64,000 nt of DNA from Phymorhynchus buccinoides (GCA_017654935.2 CM065684.1:58125284-58189283), one strand, 5' to 3'; positions 10,501-20,890 are shown, numbered from the stretch's first letter. The notes: generated by a model not told the origin, from the letters alone. Numbers and translations: made by a program.

Positions 10501-13500
10501 ATTAAGCTTGACCTTGTTTTGTGATATATATTAGGTTTTTATGTCGATCTAACAAGATTTGAGGGTGCTGAATCTAAATCCGTTGGAGGTCAAGTTGTAA
10601 ATGTTGGGCATTTTGAGCTATGACGAAATATTCAAAATGGCCACTATGGGACTTTAAAGAACTGTTGAAACATGCACTTACCGTAATTATGTTGTATCTA
10701 ATGCTTTTATTTGTAAGAAAAATAGTATAGTTTGCTGAAATGATTCAAACTATGTGAACTATATCCTATTTTTGTACTTATTAGCCCCCAGCCACTCTGC
10801 AGAGAGGACTATCACGATTTTGTGTCCTTTCATTTGCCTGGCAATTATCTTACGAACAATGTCAGAGGATCACTTCAAATTTGTGTGCTACTATTTTAAT
10901 GAAGCTGATGAGCCCCTCAGTATACCTTATTGACTTTGACATTTCACCTTGAGTATGTGATTTTAATGTATCAACTATACTTTTTCAACTTTTGCACTGC
11001 TGTGGTAAAATAAGCTATGTGTTTGTTTTTTCCTAAGCTAATGTGTATAGAGAATATTGAATTCCTGATACCTATTTTATTAAACCTTTCATCTTAAATG
11101 CTTGACCTTGAATTTGCATTGAATATTTTAACTTTTTGTCTTTATATGTTTTAAATCTTGGCAGTAATGGTCTCATAATTGGTGCATTAGCCAATTTATA
11201 GGTGGGTAAAAGTGCCGGCGTGCAATGGAATGTCGGCCATTTTACCCACCTATAAAATAAAAAGAAATATCGACACTGATCGTCGTGTTATTCTGCTTGG
11301 CACCTAACAACAAAGGCCAAGCGTCAAGATGAAGGCTAGAGATGTCATTGGTACTTAGGTTAGCATCTAGATATGTTTAACCATTGGCTCATGTACCAAT
11401 TATGAGACAGTTACTGCAATGATTTAAAATATATTAAAGCAAAAAGTTGAAATATTCCATGCAAATTCAAGGTAAAGCATTTCAGATGAATGGCTTAGGC
11501 ATAAAATAGGCATCAGTAATTCAACATCCTCTACAAACCTTAGCTTAGAAACATGTTACAACAGCAGTGCAAAGGTTGAAAAAGTATAGTTGATACAATA
11601 AAATCACATACTCAAGGTCAAAGGTCAAAGTCAACAAGGCATACTGAGGGGCATATCAGCTTCATTAAAATAGTAACACACAAATTCGAAGTGATCCTGT
11701 GACATGGTTCTTAAGATAAATGAAAGGGCACGAAAGATCGCGATAGCCCTCTCCACAGTGGCTGGGGGCTAAGAAGTACTAAAATAGGATATAATTCCCA
11801 TAGTTTGAATCATTTCAGCAAATTATACTATTTTTCTTACCAAAACAAGCATTAGATACAAAATAATTACGTTAAGTGCATGTTTTTACAGTTCTCTAGA
11901 TACCTATGGCGGCCATTTTGAATATTACGTCATAACTCAAAATATCCAACATTTACAACTTGGCCTTTAACGGATCTGGATTCAGCACCCTCAAATCATG
12001 TTAGATCAACATAGAAACCTAATATATATCACAAAACAAGGTACACTTTATAATTTCGCCTGGACTAGAACAAGAAGAGAGGAACTTGAAGGTGTACAAC
12101 TTAGCGTCATAATAATAATACGTATCCTCTGACAGCGTTACGTCATAAGCTAGGTCTGAAAGTGTCCCAACAAGTTCTATTATTAAAAACGGGCCACAAA
12201 CAGGCAAATTAATTTGTCTTCAAATAGTTCAACATCAGTCACAGGTGCCGTATTGATTTCCCCTAATCTACGTCACGCCAAATGGATTATCGCACAAATC
12301 CCATTTTTGGTGAGATTCAATGGCAGCTGGCAAATCTGCCCCAGGAGACCGATTTTTGCAAAATAAAAGTGTGTGCGCTCACTTTATCTTGACGAATGTG
12401 ACATAAAAGGTAGGTTACATAGATACAGTTTGTATACTGTGTCTATGTGTAGTAGGAAATAATGCTGAAACGTTTTCCAGAACGTTTTTAGGTCCGAATG
12501 GAGATGCGCATGGTCCTTTAAGATATGTCCTGGGGGTCAGTTTCAAGGAAAAAAGAGTTGCGACGTACAGCCCTTGAATTACTGTGTTTTGACCTTGACT
12601 TGACCTTGCAAAGCAGGACTTAAGATTTTCAAGATGCCTGAGGCAACACTGGCCTGGGGTTGCCTTGAAAAAACATTATAACAAATAAAAAGAGCAACAA
12701 AACTCACCTCTGTCTGTGATTCATGTCCAACAATATTGCTGGTTGATCCAAGCTTAATTTTCACTTTGAAATTGGGATTACTTGCAATACAATCTGAATT
12801 ATTAGTCTCCCTATTACTATCACGGTTAACCCTTTCACCGCCAAAGTCGCATGTTAGCACCACAGTGATTCAACACCTATGTCACTAAAAGGCATGAAAT
12901 TGGGGTCTATTTTTCAAATACCCTATTGTCTTAGTTTTGGGAAGTAAGGATAGACCTTATTTTAGATATGTCACAGAAGAATCCCTAATACTGCAGATGG
13001 AATTTATTCTCTACCCAGGTAAATTAAATGGAAATGTTTGACTGAAATACGTCTGGCTGTGAAAGGGTTAATGAAAACTTATTGGAGTATTTTGTGAATC
13101 TTGCATAGGGACTATTTAAGTTTTGAACATTAACAAATGAAATAGAAGGGCCAAACATACGTGAAGCGAAGGCTGGAAGAGTGATGAAGAGAAGAAGTAA
13201 CTAAAAAAAACATGGTCTGGATTGAGAAAACATGGATTTTGACAAGTTTTAGACCCCCAAAAATCGCTGTTCTGAGAATACTCAGAATGAGGCCCTGACT
13301 GGCATTCTCCTGTACGTTCCAAGTATACTCAGAATGAGGCCCTGACTGGCATTCTCCTGTACGTTCCAAGTATACTCAGAATGAGGCCCTGACTGGCATT
13401 CTCCTGTACGTTCCAAGTATACTCAGAATGAGGCCCTGACTGGCATTCTCCTGTACGTTCCAAGTATACTCAGAATGAGGCTCTGACTGGCATTCTCCTG

Positions 13501-16049
13501 TATGTTCCAAGTATACTCAGAATTCGTCCGGAATTAGTTAAAACAATTGGCTGATAAATCATAGCAGCATACTTAAGTTCCCCAATCTGATAGCCAAAAA
13601 AAGAAGAAAAAAAGACCTGGTGTAGAGTGAAATATATCGAGGCATGTAAAAAATATCCTGTTGCCTCTTTTGCATTGTTTGGGAAGAATTCGCCCCTAAA
13701 TACATTCAGAGGCGTCTTGTGGCATGCAGGAAGAGCAAATGATTCATCACTAAATATTGAGAAGCCAGTGATATTTTTTCTGAAATTAATTATTCATTAT
13801 TTTCTCTACATTGGTGTCTGCTTTTAAGATCGGCCATTTTCAAACATGCGAAACTAAGTGACATGGGTTTGCACATCAATTTATCGGTAAAGGTGTAGAT
13901 TAACACCCTCCTGCTCTATTTCCTGTTTCTTTCCGTGTATATTGTGCAATTAAATGTGTACATTTTATAAAAACAGTTATCGTTACAGTTGTGGCGCACA
14001 CGCTTATTACGGTGACCGGGATATATTTCACGCCAGGATATATTTCTCATGACACCGGACACCACTGTTCACCCTTCTGATCAATCAACACCAAATCAGA
14101 GACGCCTACCGTTCATCATTTCGTCCAATCAGCACGCACTCTCCCGTCAGTCCCGGCAGGTCGATGTGGTCTTTGATGATCATGATGTCGCCGGTGTTGT
14201 ACTCCGGGTTAATGCTGCCCGCCGCGTTTGTCACGATGAGTGTCGTCACCCCCATCAGTTTCATCACACGCACCGGCATTGCCACCTGTATTAGGTTAGG
14301 TCAAAGACTCTAAAAGGGTAAGATGGACTACTTAAGAGTTACGGCGAGCCGGGCTGATAGAGTTATCGTTAGTGGGGTAGTTACACCATTCACAGTGGTG
14401 GGCTATCCAAAGACTCAGACTGGAATTTGAACGGAGAATTCAACTGGACTATCGACGTGTTTTTAACCTAAATGTGTCATGTTTAAAAGGGACATAACCA
14501 GTGTTTTTGTCCTCACTATATAGGGAAAAGGGACCGGATGTTAGACTTTTCTTTTCAGTGTCTTTGGTTAGGTTAGGTTAGGATATAGGGACTAAACATA
14601 GCCGTTAGGCTTTCAAACGTCCCATCCTTAAGTAATACCGGTAATATCATTTATAATGTACAAGGTTTATCGTGCCCTCAGGTTTTAGATAATCATTCAT
14701 CATATTCGTATGTCAAATTTTTATAATATTCCCAGTCGTCTAATAGATTTTTGAAAATGTTAGTATTTGGTGCTTGTTTAATATGAGTTGGTAACTTGTT
14801 CCACAAAGGTGCAGTTCTGTTAGTAAAACAGTATTTTCTAAGATTAGTCTTGCTATATTCAATAAATATTTTGTCAACACTGTTTCTAGTTTTGTCAACA
14901 TTTGATAATTTAAAGAAATCTTGTATGTTTAGGTCATCAATATTGTTAAATTTTATGTTTTGAAGCATTGAATTAAATCACCCCTGACTCTTCTAGCCTT
15001 TAAAGAAGGTAATTTAAGGAGCTCTAGTCTTTCCCTGTAGGAATAATTTTGGAATCCTCATTCATTTTGTAGCCCTTCTTTGCACTCTCTCTATCATCAC
15101 TGATTGTCTTTTCAAATGTGGAGACCAAACAACATTTTCATATTCTAAACAAGGTCTAACTAATAAACAAAAGTGCATAATCCTTTATTGAAGTGGATAA
15201 TGCTGGTCGCTTTTATAGCGCAGACCTGGTTACCCCCTACACAAGTCTTGAGTAGTCTGGATAGCTGAAATGAGTAGTTTTGGTGTGAAATGTGTAGTCC
15301 TATTCATTAAAACCATCAAACACTGTTCACTGAAAATGAGTAGCAGTCAAGAATTAAAGAGCATTATTATCAATTTTGAAGAGTGGTAGAGGTCCAAACT
15401 GAGTAGAATACTACTCGAAAACAGTAGAGCAAACAGGTCTGATAGCGCAACACCTCAGTTAACTGGAGCTCTTTGCACTTCACAAAAATCTACATTTACC
15501 ATATATACTGTATAAGCACAGAATAAGCTAACACACAATAGGTATATGAGAAAAAATGGCAAGCAGTAGCACAAAAGTAATATAATTAAATATACTCACA
15601 ATAGACAAATAACAGCAAAAGATCAGTCTTCAAACAGCTCCATTTTAGTGCGCTACAACATTGCATTGTACTGTTTTGGTTCGTTACTGTAATGTTTTGA
15701 TTTGTATTGTATTGTACAGTAAGTAATACAAATTGTTGCGAATATGTTTTGTACTCCAGTGCCCTATTCTCACACGCACACACACACACACACATGTGTG
15801 CGCAAACACACATGCGCGCATACACACACATGAGTCACAAAGAGTCGCACACGCACACACACACACACACACTTCACTTGACACACACACAGTCACACAC
15901 ACACACTTGACTTGACACACACACACACACACACAGAGTCACACACACGCGCTACCTTCCATATGGGGTATCCTTCATAATATTAATAGTGAAACCGGCC
16001 CCTAATCAACACCACCGGTTTTCCCTCCATCAAACCAAACAGAGGGAGC

Positions 16050-16080
<31 letters not shown>

Positions 16081-16170
16081 CCTTCCACATGGGGTATCCT
16101 TCATAATAGTGAAACCAGCCCCTCATCAACACCACCGGTTTTCCCTCCATCAAACCAAACACAGATGGAG

Positions 16171-16208
<38 letters not shown>

Positions 16209-19200
16209 GCACACACACACACACACTTGACTTGACACACACACACACACACGATACCTTCCACATGGGGTATCCTTCATAATATTAATAGTGAAACCGG
16301 CCCCTCATCAACACCACCGGTTTTCCCTCCATCAAACCAAACACAGAGGGAGCCACACACACACACACACACTCACACACTACCTTCCACATGGGGTATC
16401 CTTCATAATAGTGAAACCGGCCCCTCATCAACACCACCGGTTTTCCCTCCATCAAACCAAACACAGAGGGAGCCACACACAGACACACACACACACTACC
16501 TTCCACATGGGGTATCCTTCATAATAGTGAAACCGGCCCCTCATCAACACCACCGGTTTTCCCTCCATCAAACCAAACACCAGCTTGCCCTCATGGCCTG
16601 GCACTGGGGAAAAAAAGAATCATACTGTACTTCAACAACCCTTGGGGCAGTGGGTGGATGCCTCGTGCCTCCATAAGAGGAGCTGGATAACCCCACCCCC
16701 TCCACAAGTCTACAAGTGGAGATAATAGGTCTTTTGTACAATACACAGTACCCCACCATCTGGAAGTTCGGTGCATGTAACTACCTATAATATGTCATTC
16801 GATTTGACTCTGCCTTTTCCCTTTGCTTTCTGACATAGGCCCATTTTCCTGCTGTTTTTTTTAATCAAAAAAATCTTCCAAATAAAAATATTCTCCTTTG
16901 AGCTCCTCTGAAATCAGAATGTGTCGGCTGTATGCAGTGGGGAGACCAGTGAAAACTAAAAACAGGACATATACCTGTTATGGCCATATGGCCTGGGGGT
17001 GCAGGAGAAGCAAAAACAGCAAAAACCTACTAAATTGTATTATAAAACATAGAAACTCTGGGTCCATACTTGTAATGCAGTCCTAAAAGGTTTACATCCT
17101 GTTCAATCTGTTTTTGACGCTTTAATTGCTTGCTTTGACTTAAAGAATAATAAATATTAAAAAAATAATAATAGGTTAATTTGCTTAAAAGTGATGCCTG
17201 ATATAATTATATAAGCTAAAAGAAAGAACATCAACACACAGAAATGATTAAAACACAAAACTCTCACATCACAAGAACAAAATACCTTAAATACATAGAT
17301 TATATACATATATGTAGAATGACCCACACAGTCACAGACACACACACGCGTGCGTGCGCACACACAAACATACACACACACACACACACACGTTACATAC
17401 GTCAGTTTGAAATGTTACTGTATGTCCCCCACTTCCTCCCATCTTATATATCTGTTAATGTAATTTTTATATGCACTCAGTTAGATTTGTATGAATAGAT
17501 GTGTAGGGAAAACACATAATAATACTACCATCCACGCACTCACACACACTCTCACTTCAATACTTTTTTTTATTTTTTTTTTGTTTTTTTGTTGTCTAAT
17601 ATCACTTGCGGGTGAACAGACGTTAAACTAAAGAACGAACACATTCAAAATAGGACATATAAAAAATAATCAACAGGTTGACAGTCGATGTACAGGAAGG
17701 TCTTCAAGCCTAATTTGTAACTGTTGGAAGGTTTGTGCATTTTGCAAACGAAAGGCAAGGAATTGAAAACAGTAAGGCCACACAAAAAAGGAACGCTTGT
17801 CATGTCTCTCTCAGTCTGACAAAGCACATGTAACAACCAAATGACAAGTTACAGAGAAACCGACATATCTCGATGGTGTGTACAGCATGACTAGGTCTGA
17901 AAGTGTTTGTGTTTTGTGTGTGTGTGTGTGTGTGTATGCGTGCCTGTGTGTGTGCACACACATTTGTCTCTGTGTGTGTGCCCACGACTTATTTGTGTGT
18001 GCATGCGTGTGTGTGTGTCTGTATCACGTTTTGTGATTATGTTATTTTGTGACTTATTTTTGCCATGGTATTTAATTTCATTTGTTTATCTATTTACTTA
18101 TTTTGTAAGCACTGAGGGTGCTTCCAAAGAGTAAGGCCGGGTTCACATTAGACGCGTAAGTTCCATACGGAAATCCCTAAATAAGTGGAAGAAGGATAAA
18201 AGTTTACGCATATAGGGGAAATCCGGACACGTGCACAAATCTTTTCCTTTCTTTGTTTTACTTATTTTTGGATTGCGCATGGAATATCTGCTTATGTGTG
18301 TACACGGCCTTAGAGTAAAGAAATGCTTAGTGCTATTACTGTATTATGTGAGGGGGCAAGACTGCGAAGACTGTGATAGCGCAGCTCTATTTTGTGTTGC
18401 ATAACCATTACTGAGTAAAATAGGCAAATACAATGATTATTAGGTTGAAGGCTAGTGTTGCCTCTACAACAGTGATTACATCATCAGTTTTTATACTCCC
18501 AGTTTTGTAAGAACATGAGTACACATGAGAATGAGGTCTGTGTGTTTTCCCTGTCCGTGTGTGTGAGTATCTGTATGCATCCGTATGTAACCAAAACATG
18601 TTCCACTTCACAGCACCTAAACCACTGAACCAGTCTTAATGAAATTTGGTAGTGTTTTCTTGGGCCTTGTACTTTGTAGTTGTGGCATGTAATGTCAGAT
18701 TCGCAGAATGGCAAGCCATATCAACATAATCCCAGTGAATCGAATTTGAATATTATAAAAACGTTGATAATTTCAACACTAAATTTGTTGACTAATGGAT
18801 GGATTCCGACCAAAGATGCCTGAGTGAAAAAATTGGTCATCTAAGAATGGTTTTTTGGTAAAATAATAAACTGGGTAGTACCATACTGATACAAGAATTT
18901 CTTTAACACAAAACCCCCACAATAATCCAAGAGTCGAAAATGACCTCCCCTGACTTTCACTGTAACTGGGAGTACGACTTATATGGCTTTGCCTATCAAT
19001 CTGATTGTTTCTCTCTCTGTCTGTCTGTTCACAACATTACTATTAAGCTTCTTGTACAATCGCTCTAGCACTCACCTGTGCTGACAGGAAACTCTTCAAT
19101 CTGCGAATAATTAACGACGTCAGCATTTTGCACCTGGTCTGCCAGCCCCCCCAGGCCGGAGCCGCACACGATGCCGATCTTCGGCCGATGCTTGGTGAAC

Positions 19201-19974
19201 GACAGGATGTTGTTTGCGATCGATTGTATCTGCTCGTAAGAGTAACTGCAAAAAGGCATAGAGAATTTGCACATGTATTTAAATTGTATCGTATTGCATG
19301 GTACCTACTGTATGTACTTTTAACTCGATACTATCACTGTATTAGTGTCACAGTCGAATACTTCCAGGGCCATATCTAAGGGGGAGGAGGGTCCTGGTTT
19401 CTGGAAGCCCCCTCTGCCCTAAGTATGTACCTTATACAAGGGTGAAAAGTAAGAAAATGGCTCAATTTTTTCTTTAATAATCCCTAATTTGCTAAGGGGT
19501 GAGCCCCCAAATCGGCACCGCCCTCTAACCCCAGGGGCGGATCTGATGGGAGGGGGGTGGGTTTACAGGGCTTCCGGAACATCTCCCCACCCCACCCCAC
19601 CCCCGGCGAAAAAAAAAAAAAAAAAAGAAAAGAAAAGAGGCACACCCCTGTCGCCCAAAATGTACGTTACAGGATAGCAATAATTACAAAAATGACTCGC
19701 TTTTTGGCTTAAAAAGCAATAAAATGTTAATGTAGCGCCCTGCAAATAATGTGATTGAGTGTTATAAGGCAAGGTAGGCCTTGAAAGGAGTTTCTGGACC
19801 CCCCGGACCCCCCCCTGTACCTTAGAGAGAGAGAGAGAGAGAGAGAGACTAATTTTTCTCTACCTCTCCTTTGATTGACTTTTGAGTGCATAGGTTGCGA
19901 AGTGTTAGTGTTGTGGTGAAGAGACGCCTTTTTTGCACTTACCCAGCCGAGTCCATGTCTGTGAAGCAGGCCAT
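7323..19974 (-). CDS. PNP: Purine nucleoside phosphorylase, complete six-exon gene (span)
   Basis: PNP catalyses phosphate-dependent cleavage of purine nucleosides to base and ribose-1-phosphate in cytosolic purine salvage; the animal enzyme is a homotrimer. Coding exons (minus strand) are 19974-19943, 19245-19076, 16603-16500, 14285-14110, 9131-8941 and 7525-7323. Every junction has GT/AG and the phases join without a break, giving 291 residues (human about 289). Visible active-site elements: phosphate-loop GSGLGG with Ser40, Arg91 and His93 in [10 protein letters not shown], Asn122 in TNAAG, Phe166 from the neighbouring subunit, Phe207-Glu208, Met226-Ser227 and His264. They sit at a constant offset of +7 from human numbering, so there are no internal indels. 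The exception is Asp250 where human has Asn243. The start MACFTD is chosen because an in-frame TAA lies just upstream; Met7 is the alternative. Confidence 0.93.
7543..7915 (+). mobile_element. tRNA-derived SINE in PNP intron 5
   Basis: The head is tRNA-like, with a pol III box A (GGCACAGTGGTAACAACGCG) and box B (GTTCGAACCTGGG). A conserved body follows, containing TCTTTCGGATGAGACGATAAACC and GGTCCCGTGTGCCC, then a tail CAGAGATGCCTCTGTGACTATAAAG. A full second copy lies on the minus strand at 33110-33470 and a tail fragment at 56075-56130. It starts 17 bp upstream of the exon 6 acceptor. Confidence 0.85.
8323..8891 (+). mobile_element. Mariner-like MITE with non-transposon cargo (569 bp)
   Basis: Inverted ends: the left reads CCGTATTTTTCGGCTCATTAGGCG and the right, on the other strand, CTGTAATTTTCAGTCTATAAGGCG. 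Both sides are flanked by TA (8321-8322 and 8892-8893), as for Tc1/mariner elements. Subterminal direct repeats GGCGCCCTCGTTTA occur near 8408 and 8818. The interior (about 8432-8812) has no transposase but looks like a gene 5' end. It sits 49 bp from the exon 5 donor of PNP. A right-end relic is at 31405-31440. Confidence 0.75.
8622..8702 (+). CDS. Possible captured first exon inside the mariner-like MITE
   Basis: An ATG at 8622 opens 27 protein-like codons beginning [19 protein letters not shown] and ending ...FEAFN, directly followed by a consensus splice donor GTGAGT (8703). Upstream are promoter-like elements (ACTTCCGG, CCGCCATT) and a short upstream ORF. No downstream exon lies inside the element. 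I do not recognise the protein. It reads opposite to PNP. Confidence 0.35.
8941..9131 (-). CDS. PNP: PNP exon 5
   Basis: A 191-bp exon with acceptor CTGGTCAG and donor GTAAGTGGGG. It encodes [13 protein letters not shown] through [12 protein letters not shown] to LGADAV plus a split Gly. It holds Glu208, the counterpart of human Glu201, which contacts the purine ring. Confidence 0.95.
9273..9432. mobile_element. Mariner-type MITE, CAGTGGAACCTCCC family (160 bp)
   Basis: Long perfect inverted ends CAGTGGAACCTCCCTTATAA / TTATAAGGGAGGTTCCACTG are flanked by TA on both sides (9271-9272 and 9433-9434). Internal copies of CCCTTATAAGACC add symmetry. It lies in PNP intron 4. Confidence 0.85.
9568..10036. 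mobile_element. Foldback-type repeat in PNP intron 4
   Basis: TATATCGTCGCTGTCCGACG at about 9568 recurs inverted at about 10017-10036, followed inward by GCTAACC-type sequence on both sides. TTACACG/GATTAGCG motifs recur between the arms. Confidence 0.45.
10492..12068. mobile_element. Giant imperfect palindrome (about 1.6 kb) in PNP intron 4
   Basis: The left arm (about 10492-11217) and right arm (about 11240-12068) are inverted copies. They share AGTCCAGGCGAAATTA, TTGTTTTGTGATATATATTA, GCCCCCAGCCACT and CTTTTTCAAC..TTTGCACTGCTG in mirrored order. The centre is a short hairpin around ATAGGTGGGTAAAA at 11197-11263. The right arm has roughly 110 extra bases near the centre. The arms are diverged, so this is an old foldback element or inverted duplication. 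No protein is encoded. Confidence 0.75.
12830..13067 (+). mobile_element. TTAA-targeting MITE (piggyBac-like ends), copy 3
   Basis: Starts CCCTTTCACCGCC and ends TGTGAAAGGG, flanked by TTAA at 12826-12829 and 13068-13071. The interior matches the copy at 702-936 in the same orientation. It lies in PNP intron 4. Confidence 0.85.
13274..13523. repeat. 47-bp minisatellite, five units
   Basis: Units AAGTATACTCAGAATGAGGC plus 27 bp start at 13321, 13368, 13415 and 13462, preceded by a partial first unit at 13274 and followed by a fragment. Copies are almost identical. It lies in PNP intron 4. Confidence 0.9.
14110..14285 (-). CDS. PNP: PNP exon 4
   Basis: A 176-bp exon with acceptor AATACAG and donor CG|GTAGGC. 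It encodes [13 protein letters not shown], the TNAAG purine/ribose-site motif and [10 protein letters not shown], and ends in NDE plus a split Arg codon. Confidence 0.95.
14303..14569. repeat. Dispersed repeat, copy 1 of 2
   Basis: Shares most of its length with 55500-55760, including CTAAAAGGGTAAGATGGACT, GCTGATAGAGTTATCGTTAG and CAGTGTTTTTGTCCTCACTA. No clear inverted ends or coding content. Confidence 0.7.
14693..15190 (-). pseudogene. LINE reverse-transcriptase C-terminus, degenerate
   Basis: The minus strand encodes, with frameshifts and stops, [20 protein letters not shown] then [10 protein letters not shown], and further on [20 protein letters not shown]. These are the conserved C-terminal blocks of CR1/L2-type non-LTR retrotransposon polymerases. 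The 5' part is cut off next to the DNA transposon at 15221. It lies in PNP intron 3. Confidence 0.7.
15221..15441. mobile_element. Non-autonomous DNA transposon, CAGACCTGTTTACC family, copy 3 (221 bp)
   Basis: Ends CAGACCTGGTTACC and AAACAGGTCTG are flanked by a perfect 6-bp duplication ATAGCG (15215-15220 and 15442-15447). The interior has many GAGTAG motifs and is unrelated to the longer copies. It lies in PNP intron 3. Confidence 0.75.
15769..16240. repeat. (CA)n tracts surrounding the exon-3 copies
   Basis: Long interrupted CA/CG dinucleotide tracts occupy PNP intron 3 next to exon 3, with CTTGACTTGACAC interruptions. ORFs in both directions here are mainly poly-HT and poly-VC translations. 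Confidence 0.9.
15956..16464 (-). repeat. Four partial tandem copies of PNP exon 3 with donor, separated by (CA)n
   Basis: Copies of the last 81 bases of exon 3 plus its splice donor lie at 16384-16464, 16258-16344, 16082-16162 and 15956-16040. Each would read [11 protein letters not shown] to YPMWK and is followed by GTAG, GTAT or a similar donor. All lack the 5' part of the exon and any acceptor; GGCTCCCTCTGT and a (GT)n tract replace it. Two copies carry a 6-bp insertion that introduces an in-frame TAA, and one changes the active-site Arg to Trp. They lie in intron 3, downstream of the functional exon. Confidence 0.9.
16500..16603 (-). CDS. PNP: PNP exon 3 (the functional copy)
   Basis: A 104-bp exon with acceptor CCCCAG and donor GTAGTG. 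It encodes [17 protein letters not shown] onward to MWK and includes the phosphate-site Arg91 and His93. It is the only one of five similar sequences with the 5' half of the exon and an acceptor; the other four (15956-16464) are partial copies in intron 3. Confidence 0.94.
17335..17391. repeat. (CA)n microsatellite
   Basis: CA-rich tract with CG interruptions in PNP intron 2. Confidence 0.8.
17645..17836 (-). pseudogene. Possible LINE polymerase C-terminal remnant
   Basis: The minus strand reads [20 protein letters not shown] then LGLKTFLY, resembling the NSLP...FKxxLKTFL block at the end of CR1/L2-type polymerases. It is short and isolated in PNP intron 2, so support is modest. Confidence 0.35.
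17906..18030. repeat. (GT)n microsatellite, interrupted
   Basis: TG dinucleotide tract with interruptions, in PNP intron 2. Confidence 0.8.
18131..18312. mobile_element. MITE with TAAGGCCG termini
   Basis: The left end is TAAGGCCGGGTTCACA; the right end is the inverted GTGTACACGGCCTTA. The element is about 180 bp with no coding content. Flanks are AGAG and GAGTA, so the target duplication is unclear. It lies in PNP intron 2. Confidence 0.55.
19076..19245 (-). CDS. PNP: PNP exon 2
   Basis: A 170-bp exon with acceptor TTTTTGCAG and donor GTGAG. It encodes residues 12-67, including [19 protein letters not shown], the conserved N-terminal block that carries the phosphate-binding serine. Confidence 0.95.
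19380..19850. other. PNP intron 1: degenerate repeat sequence
   Basis: C/G-homopolymer-rich sequence with CAGGGCCATATC and CAGGGGCGGATC motifs resembling hAT-type ends, an A-run at 19609-19626 and a (GA)n at 19825-19849. No element boundaries could be fixed. Confidence 0.35.
19943..19974 (-). CDS. PNP: PNP exon 1 (coding part)
   Basis: Encodes [11 protein letters not shown] and ends with GG before the donor GTAAGTGC. The two leftover bases plus the first T of exon 2 make the Gly codon, so the phase fits exactly. An in-frame TAA two codons upstream sets the start. The short exon is assigned from splice phase, position and donor quality rather than similarity. Confidence 0.75.
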
Positions 19975-20061
19975 CCCTTAATCTTGGAAACACGCTTGTG
20001 TATGGAATAGTATAATTTGCTGGGAAAATGTTACCGTTATTATGCAAAATACACAGAGCAC

Positions 20062-20068
20062 GATTTAT
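20062..20068 (-). promoter_or_regulatory. Possible TATA box of PNP
   Basis: TATAAAT on the minus strand, about 90 bp upstream of the chosen PNP start codon. Only position and motif support it. Confidence 0.25.
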
Positions 20069-20317
20069 ACAGGCTTGCAGTAGGCGCACATGCCATCCGC
20101 GTACTTTTGGCGTCTGCTCAAAATATTTCCGGTTGCTACCCTTACTATTGGGCTACCCCTGTGAAAATAACCCACGGACACTTTTTTTCCTTCTCCGTGC
20201 CGCTAACTCTTTGGTGCCGCTTGCCTGGTGGTCGTGAGATTTGGTCCTTTATGTTTTCATTGACTTATTCATTTCTCATTTTCTTTCTTTTTAGTTGAGC
20301 TAAATAGTGAGGGCGAA

Positions 20318-20321
20318 CATT

Positions 20322-20354
<33 letters not shown>

Positions 20355-20480
20355 GCTTCTCATAACGCTCTTCAATAAAATAAAAAATCATTCTCAGAGC
20401 GCTTTACAAATATGACGAGAGAAAACAATCAAGAAAAAACCCATTACAAAACAGTATGAAGAAGAAAATGAATAAAAATG
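20318..20480. repeat. (AAT)n plus adjoining dispersed repeat
   Basis: An (ATA)n tract at about 20322-20348 is followed by AAATAAAGCTTCTCATAACG and AGAGCGCTTTACAAA, a combination typical of retrotransposon-tail repeats in marine invertebrates (family knowledge). Confidence 0.4.
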
Positions 20481-20672
20481 CTCACGCCGTTCATCCCCAC
20501 CACCACCACCACCCACCACCCTTTTTCACATGCACATTACAGACACCATTTCAGAACATCTTAAAAGAAGCATAAAAAATAATCATTTAACAGTCATAAT
20601 TAAAAGTAGAAATCAAAATAATCTAGCCGGTCTTTCAACACCCCCCCCCCCCCACCTTCCCCTTTTTTCACA

Positions 20673-20890
20673 TAGGAGAAGACGGGGTAAAAAGCGCATG
20701 GGCGGGTAAGAAGCCCACCCCAATTATCTCATGAAATAAAGAAAATTTCAGTCAAATTTGCCCATGAGACGAATGCTAGACATTAACGCTCGTCTCATGG
20801 GCAAAATGAGACTGAAATTTGCTTCATTTCATGAGATAATTGGGGTGGGCTTCTTACCCGCCCATGCGCTTTTTACCCCGTCTTCCCCTA
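20673..20890 (+). mobile_element. Palindromic MITE, GGGGAAGACGGGG family, copy 1
   Basis: 218 bp including TA on both sides. Ends are GGAGAAGACGGGGTAAAAAG and CTTTTTACCCCGTCTTCCCC. Apart from a short asymmetric region the whole element is one inverted repeat with arms of about 100 bp. Related copies are at 22880, 23712 and 24420. Confidence 0.9.

Noticed and set aside
14569..14586. Interstitial TTAGG telomeric repeat
   Set aside because: Only three units; expected by chance in AT-rich DNA.
15989..16524. Genuine extra PNP coding exons
   Set aside because: The extra copies lack the first 23 bp of exon 3 and any acceptor; two contain stops.
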